From Leyella stercorea (lineage in GTDB: Bacteria; Bacteroidota; Bacteroidia; Bacteroidales; Bacteroidaceae): DNA of 64,000 nucleotides. Made by a program: the position numbers and the translations under genes. How positions within the stretch are numbered: position 1 is the first letter of the stretch; each line of letters starts with the position of its first letter. Of this stretch, positions 1 to 8,972 are shown in pieces. Below the pieces are notes generated by a model. That model saw only the letters and a program-made list of their open reading frames with translations. It ran no database searches and had not been told where the DNA came from. Where the stretch lies: assembly GCF_021531655.1 (NCBI RefSeq), contig NZ_JADYUF010000008.1:1-64000 (forward strand). Reading direction: 5' to 3'.

Positions 1-73
1 GGTGCGTACGAGACTCGAACTCGTGACCCCATGCGTGACAGGCATGTATTCTAACCAACTGAACTAACGCACC
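1..73 (-). tRNA. tRNA-Asp (GUC anticodon)
   Basis: Read on the minus strand, the sequence folds as a tRNA. The acceptor arms GGTGCGT and ACGCACC pair fully. The anticodon stem is CATGC/GCATG around the loop CTGTCAC, which gives anticodon GTC (Asp). The T arm contains GTTCGAGTC. The discriminator base and any encoded CCA lie just outside the left edge of the window. Confidence 0.95.
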
Positions 74-128
74 AGTATGATTAAGGCTTACTAAAAAAAA
101 CCTTGTTCTGCCGTTTTTTAAGCGAGTG

Positions 129-160
129 CAAAGGTATGAATATTATTTGAATTAACAAAG
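129..160 (-). promoter_or_regulatory. Promoter of tRNA-Asp, Bacteroidetes type
   Basis: On the minus strand TTTG (160-157) is followed after exactly 20 bases by TACCTTTG (136-129), the Bacteroidetes -33/-7 pattern. It lies about 55 bases upstream of the tRNA 5' end. Confidence 0.65.
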
Positions 161-177
161 TTTTTTGTCATATTTTT

Positions 178-696
178 TCAAAAAAACTTACTCATAACCA
201 CTGCATCCGTATATTTTTCGCCATCGAAGAGCCATTTCGGCAGATTTGCCAACGTTGTAAATCCACATTTGTCGAACAATGCTATAGACGGACGGTTGTC
301 TACCGATATGACTGCATACACCTGATTAAGGTGCAGAATGCGCTGCGCATAATGTAGCATATAGTGCACGGAAGCCTCAGCATAGCCGCATCGGCGGAAG
401 CCTCGCATAACGACAATGCTCAGTTCGGCACGCCTATGACTGGCATTGAAGTCGAAAAGGTCAGCCATTCCCACCGTACGCCCGTCAGCATTCTCCACAA
501 TCATGCGCACCTGTCCGTCGCTGTATATGTCGTTTGTGGCGTTGGCTATATAGTCGTGCAGCACATAGCGCGAGTATGGCACGTTGGTATTGCCCACGTT
601 CCATAGTTCGCGGTCGTTCTCGATGTTGTACAGAAAGTCGAGATCTTCAGGCTCCATTGCCCTCAACCTCACCTTTGTAAGATTCTTTTCGCTCAT
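178..696 (-). CDS. GNAT-family N-acetyltransferase
   Basis: This 172-residue protein is probably a cytosolic acetyl-CoA-dependent N-acetyltransferase resembling the SpeG/RimJ-like group. It begins VRLRAMEPEDLDFLY, typical of GNAT beta-1/alpha-1. The middle has the acetyl-CoA loop region around GFRRCGYAEAS (about residues 99-109). Late in the protein VDNRPSIALFDKCGF matches the conserved NxxSIxLYEKxGF element. The start overlaps the stop of the upstream glycosyltransferase by 4 bases (ATGA), so translation is probably coupled. It is the last gene of the recR operon. The substrate cannot be told from sequence. The family call is firm. Confidence 0.85.
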   Translation of the reverse strand: MSEKNLTKVRLRAMEPEDLDFLYNIENDRELWNVGNTNVPYSRYVLHDYIANATNDIYSDGQVRMIVENADGRTVGMADLFDFNASHRRAELSIVVMRGFRRCGYAEASVHYMLHYAQRILHLNQVYAVISVDNRPSIALFDKCGFTTLANLPKWLFDGEKYTDAVVMSKFF

Positions 697-1883
697 GACA
701 AAACCTCCTCATAAGTGATTACGTTGCCAGTCTTGCTGCTGAATGTGCCCATCGACACACCCTTGCGCCGATTCTCACGGAACAGACGCAGCACCTGTCC
801 GAAGCCGAATGCGTCGGTATCGTACACCACATACACCTTATGGGCATCGGGCAATGCCATGCAGGCATGGCCGTTTGGCCGCTCCAGGCAATCGCTGACA
901 ACAAACGTTGCCTCAAGAGCATTGCGCAATGCGATGTCGCGACACTTGGACTCGCTGTCCTTGGTACATATAAATATGTATGCGGCACGGCGCATGCGCT
1001 GCGGGTCGACAAATCCGAGAGCACGCCTTATGGCACGCATCTGCATTGAGAAAAGGGCTATAGTGGCCTTAAGCAATATGGCGGCCTTGATTGGCAGCGC
1101 CACAAGATGGCTCACACTGCCGTAATGCTTGCGGAAGAAGATGAGCATGGCATTGTAGAACACATGCACATAGCGGAACGACGACTGATGCGAACTCTCG
1201 CCTTTGTAATGCAGTATGTGTGCCGGTATATACCAGTTCTCATATCCGGCATCGGCTATACGGCACGACAGGTCGATGTCTTCGCCATACATGAAGAAGT
1301 CTTCGTCCAACAGTCCTACCCTATCCAGCGCCGAACGCCTCATCATACAGAAGGCTCCGCTCACCACGTCAATGCGCCCTGCCTCGCTCCACGACATTCC
1401 GCCCATATAGTAACGGCCGAAACGGCTACGTGGGAACATGGCGCACAGTCCGCACATCTTGTAGAAGGCTGTCATTGGCGTAGGTCTACCGCGACGCGAC
1501 TCAGGAGCAAGCGATCCGTCGGCACACTGCATTGCCACACCTGCACTGCCCGCATTGGGATGAGCATCCATAAAATCGAGCACACAGCGTATGGTATCTT
1601 CAGCCACAATGGTGTCGGGATTGAGCAGCAGTACATATTCGCCGACGCTCTGACGGATAGCGGCGTTGTTGGCACGCGCAAAGCCGAGGTTATGACTGCT
1701 GTCCATAACCTTTACCTGCGGAAAACGAGAGCGTATGAGCTGTACGGTGCCGTCGTGCGAATTGTTGTCGACAACAAACACCTCTGCGTCTATGCCACGC
1801 AACGAAAGGAAGAGCGATGCAAGACATTGCTCTACATAAGCGCGCACTTTATAACTGACAATTACTACCGACAGTTTAACCAT
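693..1883 (-). CDS. Glycosyltransferase family 2 (rhamnosyltransferase-like)
   Basis: A 396-residue GT-A fold glycosyltransferase. Residues 1-50 carry the nucleotide-binding start (LSVVIVSYKVRAYVEQCL, then VVDNNSHDGT). LLNPDTIV at about 87-94 sits where the metal-binding DXD-like motif is found, and MYGEDIDLSCRI at about 195-207 carries the acidic catalytic-base region. This layout fits WbbL-type transferases that add a sugar to a lipid-linked or surface glycan. A C-terminal extension of about 90 residues (after about 300) has no domain I recognise. It starts two bases after the stop of the upstream membrane protein and overlaps the acetyltransferase by 4 bases. Donor and acceptor are unknown. 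Confidence 0.88.
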   Translation of the reverse strand: MVKLSVVIVSYKVRAYVEQCLASLFLSLRGIDAEVFVVDNNSHDGTVQLIRSRFPQVKVMDSSHNLGFARANNAAIRQSVGEYVLLLNPDTIVAEDTIRCVLDFMDAHPNAGSAGVAMQCADGSLAPESRRGRPTPMTAFYKMCGLCAMFPRSRFGRYYMGGMSWSEAGRIDVVSGAFCMMRRSALDRVGLLDEDFFMYGEDIDLSCRIADAGYENWYIPAHILHYKGESSHQSSFRYVHVFYNAMLIFFRKHYGSVSHLVALPIKAAILLKATIALFSMQMRAIRRALGFVDPQRMRRAAYIFICTKDSESKCRDIALRNALEATFVVSDCLERPNGHACMALPDAHKVYVVYDTDAFGFGQVLRLFRENRRKGVSMGTFSSKTGNVITYEEVLS

Positions 1884-1885
1884 TC

Positions 1886-2356
1886 CTATTGTTTTTCAGA
1901 TTCAGCGCTGTCCTGCTGATGTTCAGCCATCAGGCTGCCGGCATTCATCTCAGCCTCGCAGCGTGCCATCGTAGGCAGCACAAAGCACAGACTGAGCAGC
2001 AATATTATGGCCATATATCCGAATGCCACGTTCATGTATATATAATATAATAAGGTGTTTGCCACCATGGGCAAACACAGCATAAGCATACGAACCATGC
2101 CCCAGCGCAACAATTCTGCTGTCGAGGTGATACGGGCGGCTATGGTCTTGAATCGGAACAGACGCAGCGCCAGCGGAATGACGCACAGCGTGAGCAGCTC
2201 CATAAGCATAGTGAGGACAAACTCATCGCTACCTCCACGTCCCGACAGCACGCCTACGGGCAGCGTATCCGATTCATACAGCACTACAGCTATAAGCGAT
2301 ACAGCCACCGCAATGCCCAATACAAGCATAAGAACGTTGCGAGTATGTCTTATCAT
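1886..2356 (-). CDS. Four-helix membrane protein of unknown function
   Basis: A 156-residue protein with four hydrophobic segments (about 8-26, 45-65, 88-108 and 112-130) and a short polar, acidic C-terminal tail. I do not recognise a family. Its start overlaps the recR stop by 4 bases and its stop lies two bases before the glycosyltransferase start, so it is part of one tightly packed operon. A helper role for the neighbouring glycosyltransferase is possible but only inferred from position. Confidence 0.7.
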   Translation of the reverse strand: MIRHTRNVLMLVLGIAVAVSLIAVVLYESDTLPVGVLSGRGGSDEFVLTMLMELLTLCVIPLALRLFRFKTIAARITSTAELLRWGMVRMLMLCLPMVANTLLYYIYMNVAFGYMAIILLLSLCFVLPTMARCEAEMNAGSLMAEHQQDSAESEKQ

Positions 2357-2967
2357 TTTCCAGTCATTTTAGTACGGTTAATAATAGCGCGTCCCAGAGT
2401 CACCTCGTCGGTATACTCCAGTTCGTCGCCTACAGAAATGCCACGCGCTATCACGCTCAGTTCAACATCGTATGGAGCCAGCTTGCGCGATATGTAGAAG
2501 TTGGTGGTGTCGCCCTCCATAGTGGAGCTGAGGGCAAGTATCACCTCGCGCACTCCTCCGTCTGCCACACGCTTCACGAGCGAATCAATCTCGATGTCTG
2601 ACGGACCGATGCCGTCCATAGGCGAAATGATTCCACCCAGAACATGATACAGTCCGCTATATTGCTGAGTGTTCTCCACCGCCATTACGTCGCGTATGTT
2701 CTCGACAACGCATATTGTAGACGCATCGCGACGGGTGTCGGAGCATATCGGGCACACTTCGGTGTCGCTGATGTTGTGGCACAGGCGGCAGTACTTGACG
2801 TCCTTGCGCAGTCGCGACACAGCACCGGCAAACTCCTCTACCTCCTCTTCCGAGCGGCGCAGCATATTGAGCACAAGTCGCAAGGCAGTCTTGCGACCTA
2901 TGCCCGGTAATTTAGAAAATTCTCCCACTGCTTTCTCAAGCAGTTTGGAGGGATATGCATTATCCAT
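2353..2967 (-). CDS. recR: Recombination mediator protein RecR
   Basis: A 204-residue RecR of normal length, acting with RecF and RecO to load RecA at gapped DNA. The N-terminal helix-hairpin-helix is visible ([17 protein letters not shown], about 19-35). The zinc finger follows ([16 protein letters not shown], with C-x2-C twice, about 58-73). A TOPRIM domain begins at [14 protein letters not shown]. The DR/Walker-like C-terminal end is intact. It heads a four-gene operon with an unrelated membrane protein, a glycosyltransferase and an acetyltransferase. Confidence 0.97.
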   Translation of the reverse strand: MDNAYPSKLLEKAVGEFSKLPGIGRKTALRLVLNMLRRSEEEVEEFAGAVSRLRKDVKYCRLCHNISDTEVCPICSDTRRDASTICVVENIRDVMAVENTQQYSGLYHVLGGIISPMDGIGPSDIEIDSLVKRVADGGVREVILALSSTMEGDTTNFYISRKLAPYDVELSVIARGISVGDELEYTDEVTLGRAIINRTKMTGK

Positions 2968-3006
2968 CAGAATGAAATATAGATATTGTCTGACCCAAAA
3001 TCGGGA

Positions 3007-3504
3007 TTATTGCTTGAACAGATAAACGCCCACACCAATCTTGAAGCCGATGGTAGAATAATCCTTATGGTTCTTGAACGACTGGTCGTAATAGATAGCC
3101 GGCTCTACCGTAACCGCATCATTGAGGAAAAAGGCATAGCCAACCTCCACGCCTGGCATCACGTCGTTGAACTTCTTGCCTGCATGTACATACTTGCAGT
3201 TTACGCCAAGATAGATGCCGTTCTGCTCGATGTAGTAGCGTCCGCCCACACCTACGGTGTACTTGTCGGATATGGCCTTATTGCCTGAGTGCTCATATCC
3301 CACCTGACCGAGAAGCAGCATGTCGTCGGCTACAAACAGTCCTGCCTGAACCTGTGTGCCGATCGAGAATTTCTCCGAACCCGTATATTTCATGTTAAGG
3401 CCTGTAAGCGATCCCCCTACATATACCTTGCCCTCCTCAAACTGGGCATTTGCAGTAACGGCTGCAAACAGAGCCACAACCATTGCCAATAATTTTTTTC
3501 TCAT
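3007..3504 (-). CDS. Small outer-membrane beta-barrel protein
   Basis: I place the start at the ATG at 3504, because MRKKLLAMVVALFAAVTANA is a clean signal peptide ending in ANA and the upstream in-frame codons add a non-signal stretch. The mature part, about 145 residues, is made of alternating beta strands rich in Gly and aromatic residues (VGGRYYIEQNGIYLGVNC, IGFKIGVGVYLF) and ends in Phe-Lys-Gln. This fits a small 8-stranded barrel of the OmpW/OMP_b-brl type. It is a single gene running towards recR, with 39 bases between. Function unknown. Confidence 0.8.
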   Translation of the reverse strand: MRKKLLAMVVALFAAVTANAQFEEGKVYVGGSLTGLNMKYTGSEKFSIGTQVQAGLFVADDMLLLGQVGYEHSGNKAISDKYTVGVGGRYYIEQNGIYLGVNCKYVHAGKKFNDVMPGVEVGYAFFLNDAVTVEPAIYYDQSFKNHKDYSTIGFKIGVGVYLFKQ

Positions 3505-3533
3505 AATCTGATTGTTTTTGATTTGAATAGTTG

Positions 3534-3603
3534 CAAATTTACATAATATATTTCTAAAACAAGACAATATGCCGTCCGAAACAGAAAAATATAGCTACCT
3601 TTG
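3534..3603. promoter_or_regulatory. Divergent promoter -7 elements
   Basis: Two TAnnTTTG boxes face opposite ways. TAAATTTG on the minus strand (3541-3534) serves the barrel gene starting at 3504. TACCTTTG on the plus strand (3596-3603) serves the glycosidase gene starting at 3633. No clear -33 TTTG was found for either. Confidence 0.5.
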
Positions 3604-3632
3604 TGGTTCAATTGCAAAAAAGCGAACACAAA

Positions 3633-5348
3633 ATGAGAAAAATCCACCCATATATTTTTTCACTCATCATTGCCATCCTGGCATTGACAGCAAGTAGTGC
3701 CACCGGCACGGCACACGCTGCCCGTTGCACAGCCATAACGCCCAAACACGAGGTGCGAGCAGTATGGCTCACCACCATTGGCGGAATAGACTGGCCTCAC
3801 TCTTACGCCCAGTCGGCCCGCTCTATAGAAAAACAGAAGGACGAATTGCGCCGCATTCTCGACCAGCTACAGTCTGCCGGCATCAACACCATACTGCTAC
3901 AGACACGTGTACGCGGCACAGTGATATATCCTTCGGCATACGAACCGTGGGACGGATGTCTGTCAGGACATCCTGGCAAGGCTCCCGGCTACGACGCTTT
4001 GCAGTTTGCCATCAACGAATGCCACCTCCGTGGCATGGAGCTGCATGCATGGATTGTCACCATGCCTGTAGGCAAATGGGACGCAATGGGATGCAAACTG
4101 CTGCGCAAGAAGATGCCGCGCAACATCATACGCATCAAGGCCGACGGCTACATGAATCCCGAGACCCAGCAGACTGCCGACTATCTGGCAAGCATCTGTG
4201 CCGAAGTGACACGCGCCTACGACGTAGACGGCATCCACCTCGACTACATACGCTATCCCGAAGAACTGCCCAAGCTGAAGACTTTGGCACGCGACAAGGG
4301 CCGCGACAACATTACACGCATCGTACGCACTATATCCCGTCGTGTAAAAAGCATAAAGCCGTGGGTGAAGATGAGCTGCTCGCCCATAGGCAAGTATGAC
4401 GACACGCAGCGCTACTGGAGCCGTGGATGGAACGCCAACACCAAGGTCTGCCAGGATGCCGAACTTTGGTTGCGCGACGGACTGATGGACGAACTGTTCC
4501 CGATGATGTACTTTCGCGACAACGACTTCTTCCCCTTCGCCCTCGACTGGAAAGAGCGAAGCCACGGACGCATCGTTGTGCCGGGACTGGGCATATACTT
4601 CATGTCGCCACGCGAGCGCAACTGGGCGTTGAGCGACATAACGCGCGAACTGGAGTTTCTGCGTGCCGAGGGATTGGGACACGCCTATTTCCGCTCCAAA
4701 TTCTTCACTGACGACACCAAGGGCATATACCAATACGCCCGCAACGAATACTCGCAGTATGCATCGCTCATTCCGCCAATGACATGGCAGAGCAAAACAC
4801 GCCCCGACGCTCCCCAGAACCTAAGCATCACATCCAACGGCAACGGCACAGCACTGATGTCATGGCGCCATAACGTGGCTGACACTACGATGATGCTGTT
4901 CAACGTTTATGCCTCGACCCGATATCCTGTCGACACAAACGATGCACGCAACATCATCGTAGCACGCCGTCAAAGCCGCCAGCTCACCATTCCCGACAAC
5001 GACAACATATATTATGCCGTATGCGCCACCGACCGCTATGGCAACGAGAGCGCAGCACTGCAGCAGCACTGCCATTACTATATGGCTACCGACGCATGCA
5101 GCCACAGCACCGCCACACGCAACACCATGCTGCCCTGCGACGGCACAAACGTCACGCTGCCACATTACACTGCGCTGGCAGATGCCGACCTTCTGATTGT
5201 AGAGTCGATGCAGCAGGCAGCCATAACCACCCTGCCCTATCGTCGCACACGCACCGTAAGCGTCAGCTCGCTGCCACGCGGAGTTTACATTCTGCGTACA
5301 CTCAACAGCAAGGGCGTAAGCCACAGAGTGGGAATATTCAGAAAATAA
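3633..5348 (+). CDS. GHL10-type family 10 glycosylhydrolase-like secreted protein
   Basis: I start at 3633 (571 residues), where MRKIHPYIFSLIIAILALTA begins a signal peptide ending in HAA. The upstream in-frame ATG at 3603 overlaps the promoter box. The main domain (about 40-390) matches GHL10/YngK-type proteins: EVRAVWLTTIGGIDWP, then LDYIRYP, then WVKMSCSP and LFPMMYFRD. It is a TIM-barrel predicted to act on glycans or peptidoglycan. A fibronectin type III-like domain follows (about 395-490, DAPQNLSITSNGNGTALMSW). The last 70 residues look like a Bacteroidetes secretion/sorting tail (RGVYILRTLNSKGVSHRVG). Exported, probably to the cell surface. A strong terminator follows. Confidence 0.85.
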   Translation: MRKIHPYIFSLIIAILALTASSATGTAHAARCTAITPKHEVRAVWLTTIGGIDWPHSYAQSARSIEKQKDELRRILDQLQSAGINTILLQTRVRGTVIYPSAYEPWDGCLSGHPGKAPGYDALQFAINECHLRGMELHAWIVTMPVGKWDAMGCKLLRKKMPRNIIRIKADGYMNPETQQTADYLASICAEVTRAYDVDGIHLDYIRYPEELPKLKTLARDKGRDNITRIVRTISRRVKSIKPWVKMSCSPIGKYDDTQRYWSRGWNANTKVCQDAELWLRDGLMDELFPMMYFRDNDFFPFALDWKERSHGRIVVPGLGIYFMSPRERNWALSDITRELEFLRAEGLGHAYFRSKFFTDDTKGIYQYARNEYSQYASLIPPMTWQSKTRPDAPQNLSITSNGNGTALMSWRHNVADTTMMLFNVYASTRYPVDTNDARNIIVARRQSRQLTIPDNDNIYYAVCATDRYGNESAALQQHCHYYMATDACSHSTATRNTMLPCDGTNVTLPHYTALADADLLIVESMQQAAITTLPYRRTRTVSVSSLPRGVYILRTLNSKGVSHRVGIFRK

Positions 5349-5405
5349 AAACGGCTTTTTTATCCAATAAATCACGTCGTATTGGATAAAAAAGCCGTTT
5401 TTTTA
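5347..5405 (+). terminator. Strong intrinsic terminator
   Basis: An inverted repeat of about 21 bp, AAACGGCTTTTTTATCCAAT and its complement, flanks a loop of about 10 bases and ends in a run of T (5398-5405). A second weaker dyad (TTATCCAG at about 5404 and CTGGATAA at about 5425) follows at once and reuses the TATCC/GGATA word. It stops transcription from the glycosidase gene. Confidence 0.9.
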
Positions 5406-5516
5406 TCCAGTACAACGCAAAATGCTGGATAAAACAGAAGAAAACAAGCTGTACGTATCCATTCCTAATGTTGAGTTTTTAACGTTTGGCTTTACCCGTT
5501 TCTTAGCATAAAACCG

Positions 5517-5524
5517 TACCTTTG
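5517..5524 (+). promoter_or_regulatory. -7 promoter element TACCTTTG
   Basis: TACCTTTG lies 31 bases before the ATG at 5555. The expected -33 TTTG is imperfect. Confidence 0.45.
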
Positions 5525-5554
5525 CGTGAGATTATAAAAATTTAATGTTGTTAT

Positions 5555-7630
5555 ATGATTGACTTTAAGAAAACCGTATATTGCGCACTGATAGCGCTAT
5601 ATACAATGAATGCAAACGCAACGGTTTACGAAACCGAACTGTCGGCAGCTCAAGGCTATGTGGAAACTCTTGATGGAAAGCCAGGAGCTTCGGGCATATA
5701 TATTCCCGGAGAGGGACGTGACAACAACGGCATTGCCACAAACTACAACAGCCTGTCGGCTTGGACCAATGCCAACGCTTGCGCAGTCTATTACTTTCAT
5801 CAGCCTGCCGCAACCGTCACCAATACCATCAAGCTGAACGTAAAGAAAGGTTACAGCGCCAAGTTCCGACTCACTATCATCGCCCCCGATGCACCTGACG
5901 TGCAGCTTTTCAGCAAGACATTTACTGCCAATGGCACCGACAGCAACGTAAATGTAACTGTAGGCGACGTAACGTTCAAGCGTTCGGCCTACTACCGCTA
6001 TCGGCTGGAATGCCTGTCGGGCAACCAGAACATCAACCTTATACGCAGTTTCACGTTCAAGACGACGGCTATGGAGAAGCCTTACGTTGCCAATTATCTC
6101 TCTTCGCCGTCAGTTCACCTCAACTCCTGGGGCTCTACCGACCCCAACGCTCCTACAGGCGACGCCTACGACTGGTGCTTTATGGAGATAATGCTGCCCA
6201 AGGAGTCGGACATCACGGGCACTTTTGCCATGGCGCTCGGCGTACTCAACGGATATATGGGCATACAGATGAACGGATATACAGCCGACGGATCGCCACG
6301 ACACGACGTGATCTTCTCGATGTGGGACGACGGCTCTACCGACGAAGACCCTAACCTGCCTGAATATATGCGTGCAGGTGCTGTGGATTGGGACCCGCTG
6401 ACCACTACCAACCGATTCGGAAATGAAGGTACCGGTGTGCAGACTTACCGCAAAGGAACGTACTGGACTCCCGGAACATACGTGCAGTTCATAACCAACT
6501 GCCGCCCCGAAACTACGTCATACACTACCGAAGTGAACGGCAAACCCACCGTTCACACACAGCACAACATGCTCGTGTCAGCATGGTTTAATGCGCTCGA
6601 CGGCAAGGGATGGCAGTATATTGCTACCGTGCGCAAGCGAAATTCATCCACTTACTTCAGTTCCTGGTACTCTTTCCTTGAAAACTATCACAGCGCAACG
6701 GGTCAGGCCAACCGTATAGCCTACTATCGTAACGGGTATATGCGAGCACGCAGCAACGGCAAATGGTACAACCGCAACAGCGTAGGGTTTGGTCATACCG
6801 ACGGAGGCGACAAAACAGGAGCACGCACCGATTACGGACAGGGCACTACCGACAACCCTGCCGACCGCACCTTCTTCATGCAGACGGGCGGATATACACC
6901 CACCAACAAGACCAAGACAACTGTTGCTCTTGCCACCGACTACACTCCCGTAGACACCATCAACATCACTCCGCTCAACGACCGTGTGCTAACTGCCATA
7001 GCCAACGAAAAGACACGCATTGAGAAGGAACAGCTGTTCAACGACAATATTCTGAAGAAGACCGGATGGAAAGCCATAGAATACTCATCAGAAGAGACTG
7101 CAGGCGAAGGCTCTAAAGGCAGAGCGCAGCAGATAGTTGACGGCGACGACAACACCTACTGGCATCCGCAGTGGTACGGAAACACAGCTCAGCTGCCCCA
7201 CTACATCGTAGTGGACATGCAGGAGATGAAGAATGTGGGCGGTTTTGAAATAAAGATGGACAACAACGACAACCGCCACATCAAGGCTTACGACATCTAC
7301 GGCTCCACAGACAATGCCACTTGGACACTGCTGTGCAGCGACGCCAACGCTCCGTCGAAGTCTTCGTTCCGTGTGATTCTTGACAAAGCTGCCGACATAA
7401 GATACTTCAAGATTGTGGTGCGCCAGACCACAGCCACCGACGGTCCGTTCCTGCGCATATACGAAATGAACGTCGCGTCGGGCGCCGTCGCTACTGCCAT
7501 CAACCATATTACAGCCAACAACGGCACGTCGCCAGACAACGGCACCACATATAATCTTGGCGGTCAGAAGGTAGACGAAGATGCCAAAGGAATCGTGATA
7601 AGCAACGGCAGGAAATATATAAGGAAGTAA
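5555..7630 (+). CDS. DUF5077/DUF3472 secreted protein with F5/8 type C domain
   Basis: A 691-residue exported protein. A short signal peptide (1-22, ending NANA) is followed by a DUF5077-like domain (about 23-170) and then a DUF3472 domain (about 175-330, with YDWCFMEIMLPKESDITGTF and HDVIFSMWDDGS). A middle region leads to an F5/8 type C (discoidin) carbohydrate-binding domain (about 510-650, from DGDDNTYWHPQW to YFKIVVRQTT). The C-terminus, YNLGGQKVDEDAKGIVISNG, is a typical Bacteroidetes sorting tail. The domain set suggests binding or processing of host or plant glycans at the cell surface. The catalytic activity of DUF3472 is not established. Confidence 0.85.
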   Translation: MIDFKKTVYCALIALYTMNANATVYETELSAAQGYVETLDGKPGASGIYIPGEGRDNNGIATNYNSLSAWTNANACAVYYFHQPAATVTNTIKLNVKKGYSAKFRLTIIAPDAPDVQLFSKTFTANGTDSNVNVTVGDVTFKRSAYYRYRLECLSGNQNINLIRSFTFKTTAMEKPYVANYLSSPSVHLNSWGSTDPNAPTGDAYDWCFMEIMLPKESDITGTFAMALGVLNGYMGIQMNGYTADGSPRHDVIFSMWDDGSTDEDPNLPEYMRAGAVDWDPLTTTNRFGNEGTGVQTYRKGTYWTPGTYVQFITNCRPETTSYTTEVNGKPTVHTQHNMLVSAWFNALDGKGWQYIATVRKRNSSTYFSSWYSFLENYHSATGQANRIAYYRNGYMRARSNGKWYNRNSVGFGHTDGGDKTGARTDYGQGTTDNPADRTFFMQTGGYTPTNKTKTTVALATDYTPVDTINITPLNDRVLTAIANEKTRIEKEQLFNDNILKKTGWKAIEYSSEETAGEGSKGRAQQIVDGDDNTYWHPQWYGNTAQLPHYIVVDMQEMKNVGGFEIKMDNNDNRHIKAYDIYGSTDNATWTLLCSDANAPSKSSFRVILDKAADIRYFKIVVRQTTATDGPFLRIYEMNVASGAVATAINHITANNGTSPDNGTTYNLGGQKVDEDAKGIVISNGRKYIRK

Positions 7631-7641
7631 GGGCAGCGGGA

Positions 7642-7848
7642 TTATTGCTTGCTCCTTAATTCATCTATCAAATCGTTAACGATATAAGTGTCGCTCATAA
7701 GATGCAGGCCGTATGTTTCGTCGTGGAGCATACGGCACACCTCTGATTCATAGAATATCGCCAAGGCCCTGTCGGTAGATATATTGAGCGTATCGGCCAA
7801 TTGCGCAATGATTCGCGCAATCTTGTTCCAAAGAAGAAAGTCGAGCAT
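7642..7848 (-). CDS. DUF3791 protein, downstream copy
   Basis: A 68-residue acidic helical protein. LADTLNISTDRALAIFYESE and the C-terminal pattern HDETYGLHLMSDTYIVNDL match DUF3791, small proteins encoded beside DUF3990 genes. It starts two bases after the stop of the DUF3990 gene and is the third gene of a cassette. It resembles the first gene (8336-8572) in fold pattern but not closely in sequence. An antitoxin or partner role is inferred from the arrangement. Confidence 0.75.
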   Translation of the reverse strand: MLDFLLWNKIARIIAQLADTLNISTDRALAIFYESEVCRMLHDETYGLHLMSDTYIVNDLIDELRSKQ

Positions 7849-7850
7849 AA

Positions 7851-8336
7851 CTATATCCTTTCTGCAGATTTAAAATGTAAAAACTTGTCAATAATCTCTT
7901 GATTGAGAATGCATATTTGCCAACTCGGCTTGTGATAAAACAGCTTGCCAAGTGTACTATTTATATCAGCATAGCCATTGATATAGGCTTCAACAGCATC
8001 AATAACTCTGTCATCGGCAACTCCACCCTCAATGATGTCATAGCCATTCCAAGGTTGTTTGCCCTTTCGGCTGTCAACGATAAAGTCAAGCCACTCCTTG
8101 TCGTAAGCCTCAAAGCGTTTCAACCTACAATTCTGCGGAATGGCAAACTCATAAATATTGACAACAGCCAGACTGGCTTTTCGTATGGTTCGTATACGCG
8201 CTGCCCATTTGGAAGCCTGTTCGGCAATAGGCGTAAGATAAAATCCAGGACCAAAATCAAGGTCTCTTCTACCGATATTAACCAATGGATGCTCTACTGT
8301 AACATTTGAGCCATGATATAAAGTCATTCCGTTCAT
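7851..8336 (-). CDS. DUF3990 protein, ADP-ribosyltransferase-like, toxin candidate
   Basis: I start at 8336, where stop and start overlap as TAATG with the upstream gene (161 residues, MNGMTLYHGSN...). The first 40 residues show LYHGSN, then DFGPGFYLT, which resemble the histidine and tyrosine motifs of PARP-type ADP-ribosyltransferases (HGT/HGS and GKGxYFT). This is the DUF3990 family. A PARP-like third catalytic Glu is not certain. Placed between two DUF3791 genes with overlapping ends, it reads as the effector of a toxin-antitoxin or small defence cassette. That role is inferred; the family call is firm. Confidence 0.8.
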   Translation of the reverse strand: MNGMTLYHGSNVTVEHPLVNIGRRDLDFGPGFYLTPIAEQASKWAARIRTIRKASLAVVNIYEFAIPQNCRLKRFEAYDKEWLDFIVDSRKGKQPWNGYDIIEGGVADDRVIDAVEAYINGYADINSTLGKLFYHKPSWQICILNQEIIDKFLHFKSAERI

Positions 8337-8572
8337 TAATCTGTCCTTTCCCAATTCTTCAGTGCCTCAACAACATCATTAGCCACAGCTTCCCTGCTTT
8401 CGGTATGCAAGGTGTCATAGCAATCCTGTATCAGACTCTTGACAAGTCCAACACGTTCAAGTCTTCGCCTCATCTCAGACGGCGAAATGCCCATTTTCTG
8501 GGCCGATGCCTCTATTGCCAAAACCGTAAAGGCAAGACGATCGAATTCTGGAGTTCGGGGAGTCATTTCCAT
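8336..8572 (-). CDS. DUF3791 protein, upstream copy
   Basis: I start at 8572 (MEMTPRTPEFDRLAF, 78 residues). An earlier in-frame ATG at 8704 would add an unlikely 44-residue hydrophobic leader. SAQKMGISPSEMRRRLERVG and CYDTLHTESREAVANDVVEAL match DUF3791, including the CYDxLHT signature. Its stop overlaps the start of the DUF3990 gene (TAATG), so the two are probably translationally coupled. Confidence 0.78.
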   Translation of the reverse strand: MEMTPRTPEFDRLAFTVLAIEASAQKMGISPSEMRRRLERVGLVKSLIQDCYDTLHTESREAVANDVVEALKNWERTD

Positions 8573-8801
8573 AATAAACGTTGATTTTGTAGTGTTCAAT
8601 GCGACAGCGTAAAAGTGCAGGATGAAAAACAAGCATCTGTACCAAATGAAAACTACGCTGAATTGCAGCCTATCTTTTGCAAAGATAGTGCAAACCGAGC
8701 GCAATACAAAATGAATTCATTCTTTTTTTAGACTTATACAACATTTAAAATGACAATATTAGAAGTTCAAGTTGGGGTGTTAATAGGCAATGCAAATGGT
8801 G

Positions 8802-8909
8802 GGAGGCTATTGCGTCCCCGCCGTTGCCTTAGCAGTTAGCTGATACATTATTATTGTAATTGTTTGCACCGCTGCTTGCTCAGGCTATGGCGAGGACGCC
8901 ATAACCTCC
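8802..8909. repeat. 108-bp element with inverted ends, copy 1
   Basis: The left arm starts GGAGGCTATTGCGTCC and the right arm ends GGACGCCATAACCTCC. The sub-terminal words GCACCGCTGCTTGCTCAGG also occur, inverted, in the copy at 58446-58553, which is exactly the same length. No coding frame was found. The rest of the gap 8573-8972 shows nothing I recognise. Confidence 0.8.
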
Positions 8910-8972
8910 TATTGTTTGTCCTTCATTAAAACTATAGTATCACTCCAGATTTTGAAACAAAAAACTGCCACT

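Noticed and set aside
1107..1919. A 270-residue frame opposite the GT2 gene
   Set aside because: Antisense shadow; no start context and no family features.
3963..4733. A 256-residue frame opposite the GHL10 gene
   Set aside because: Antisense shadow of a gene with clear family motifs.
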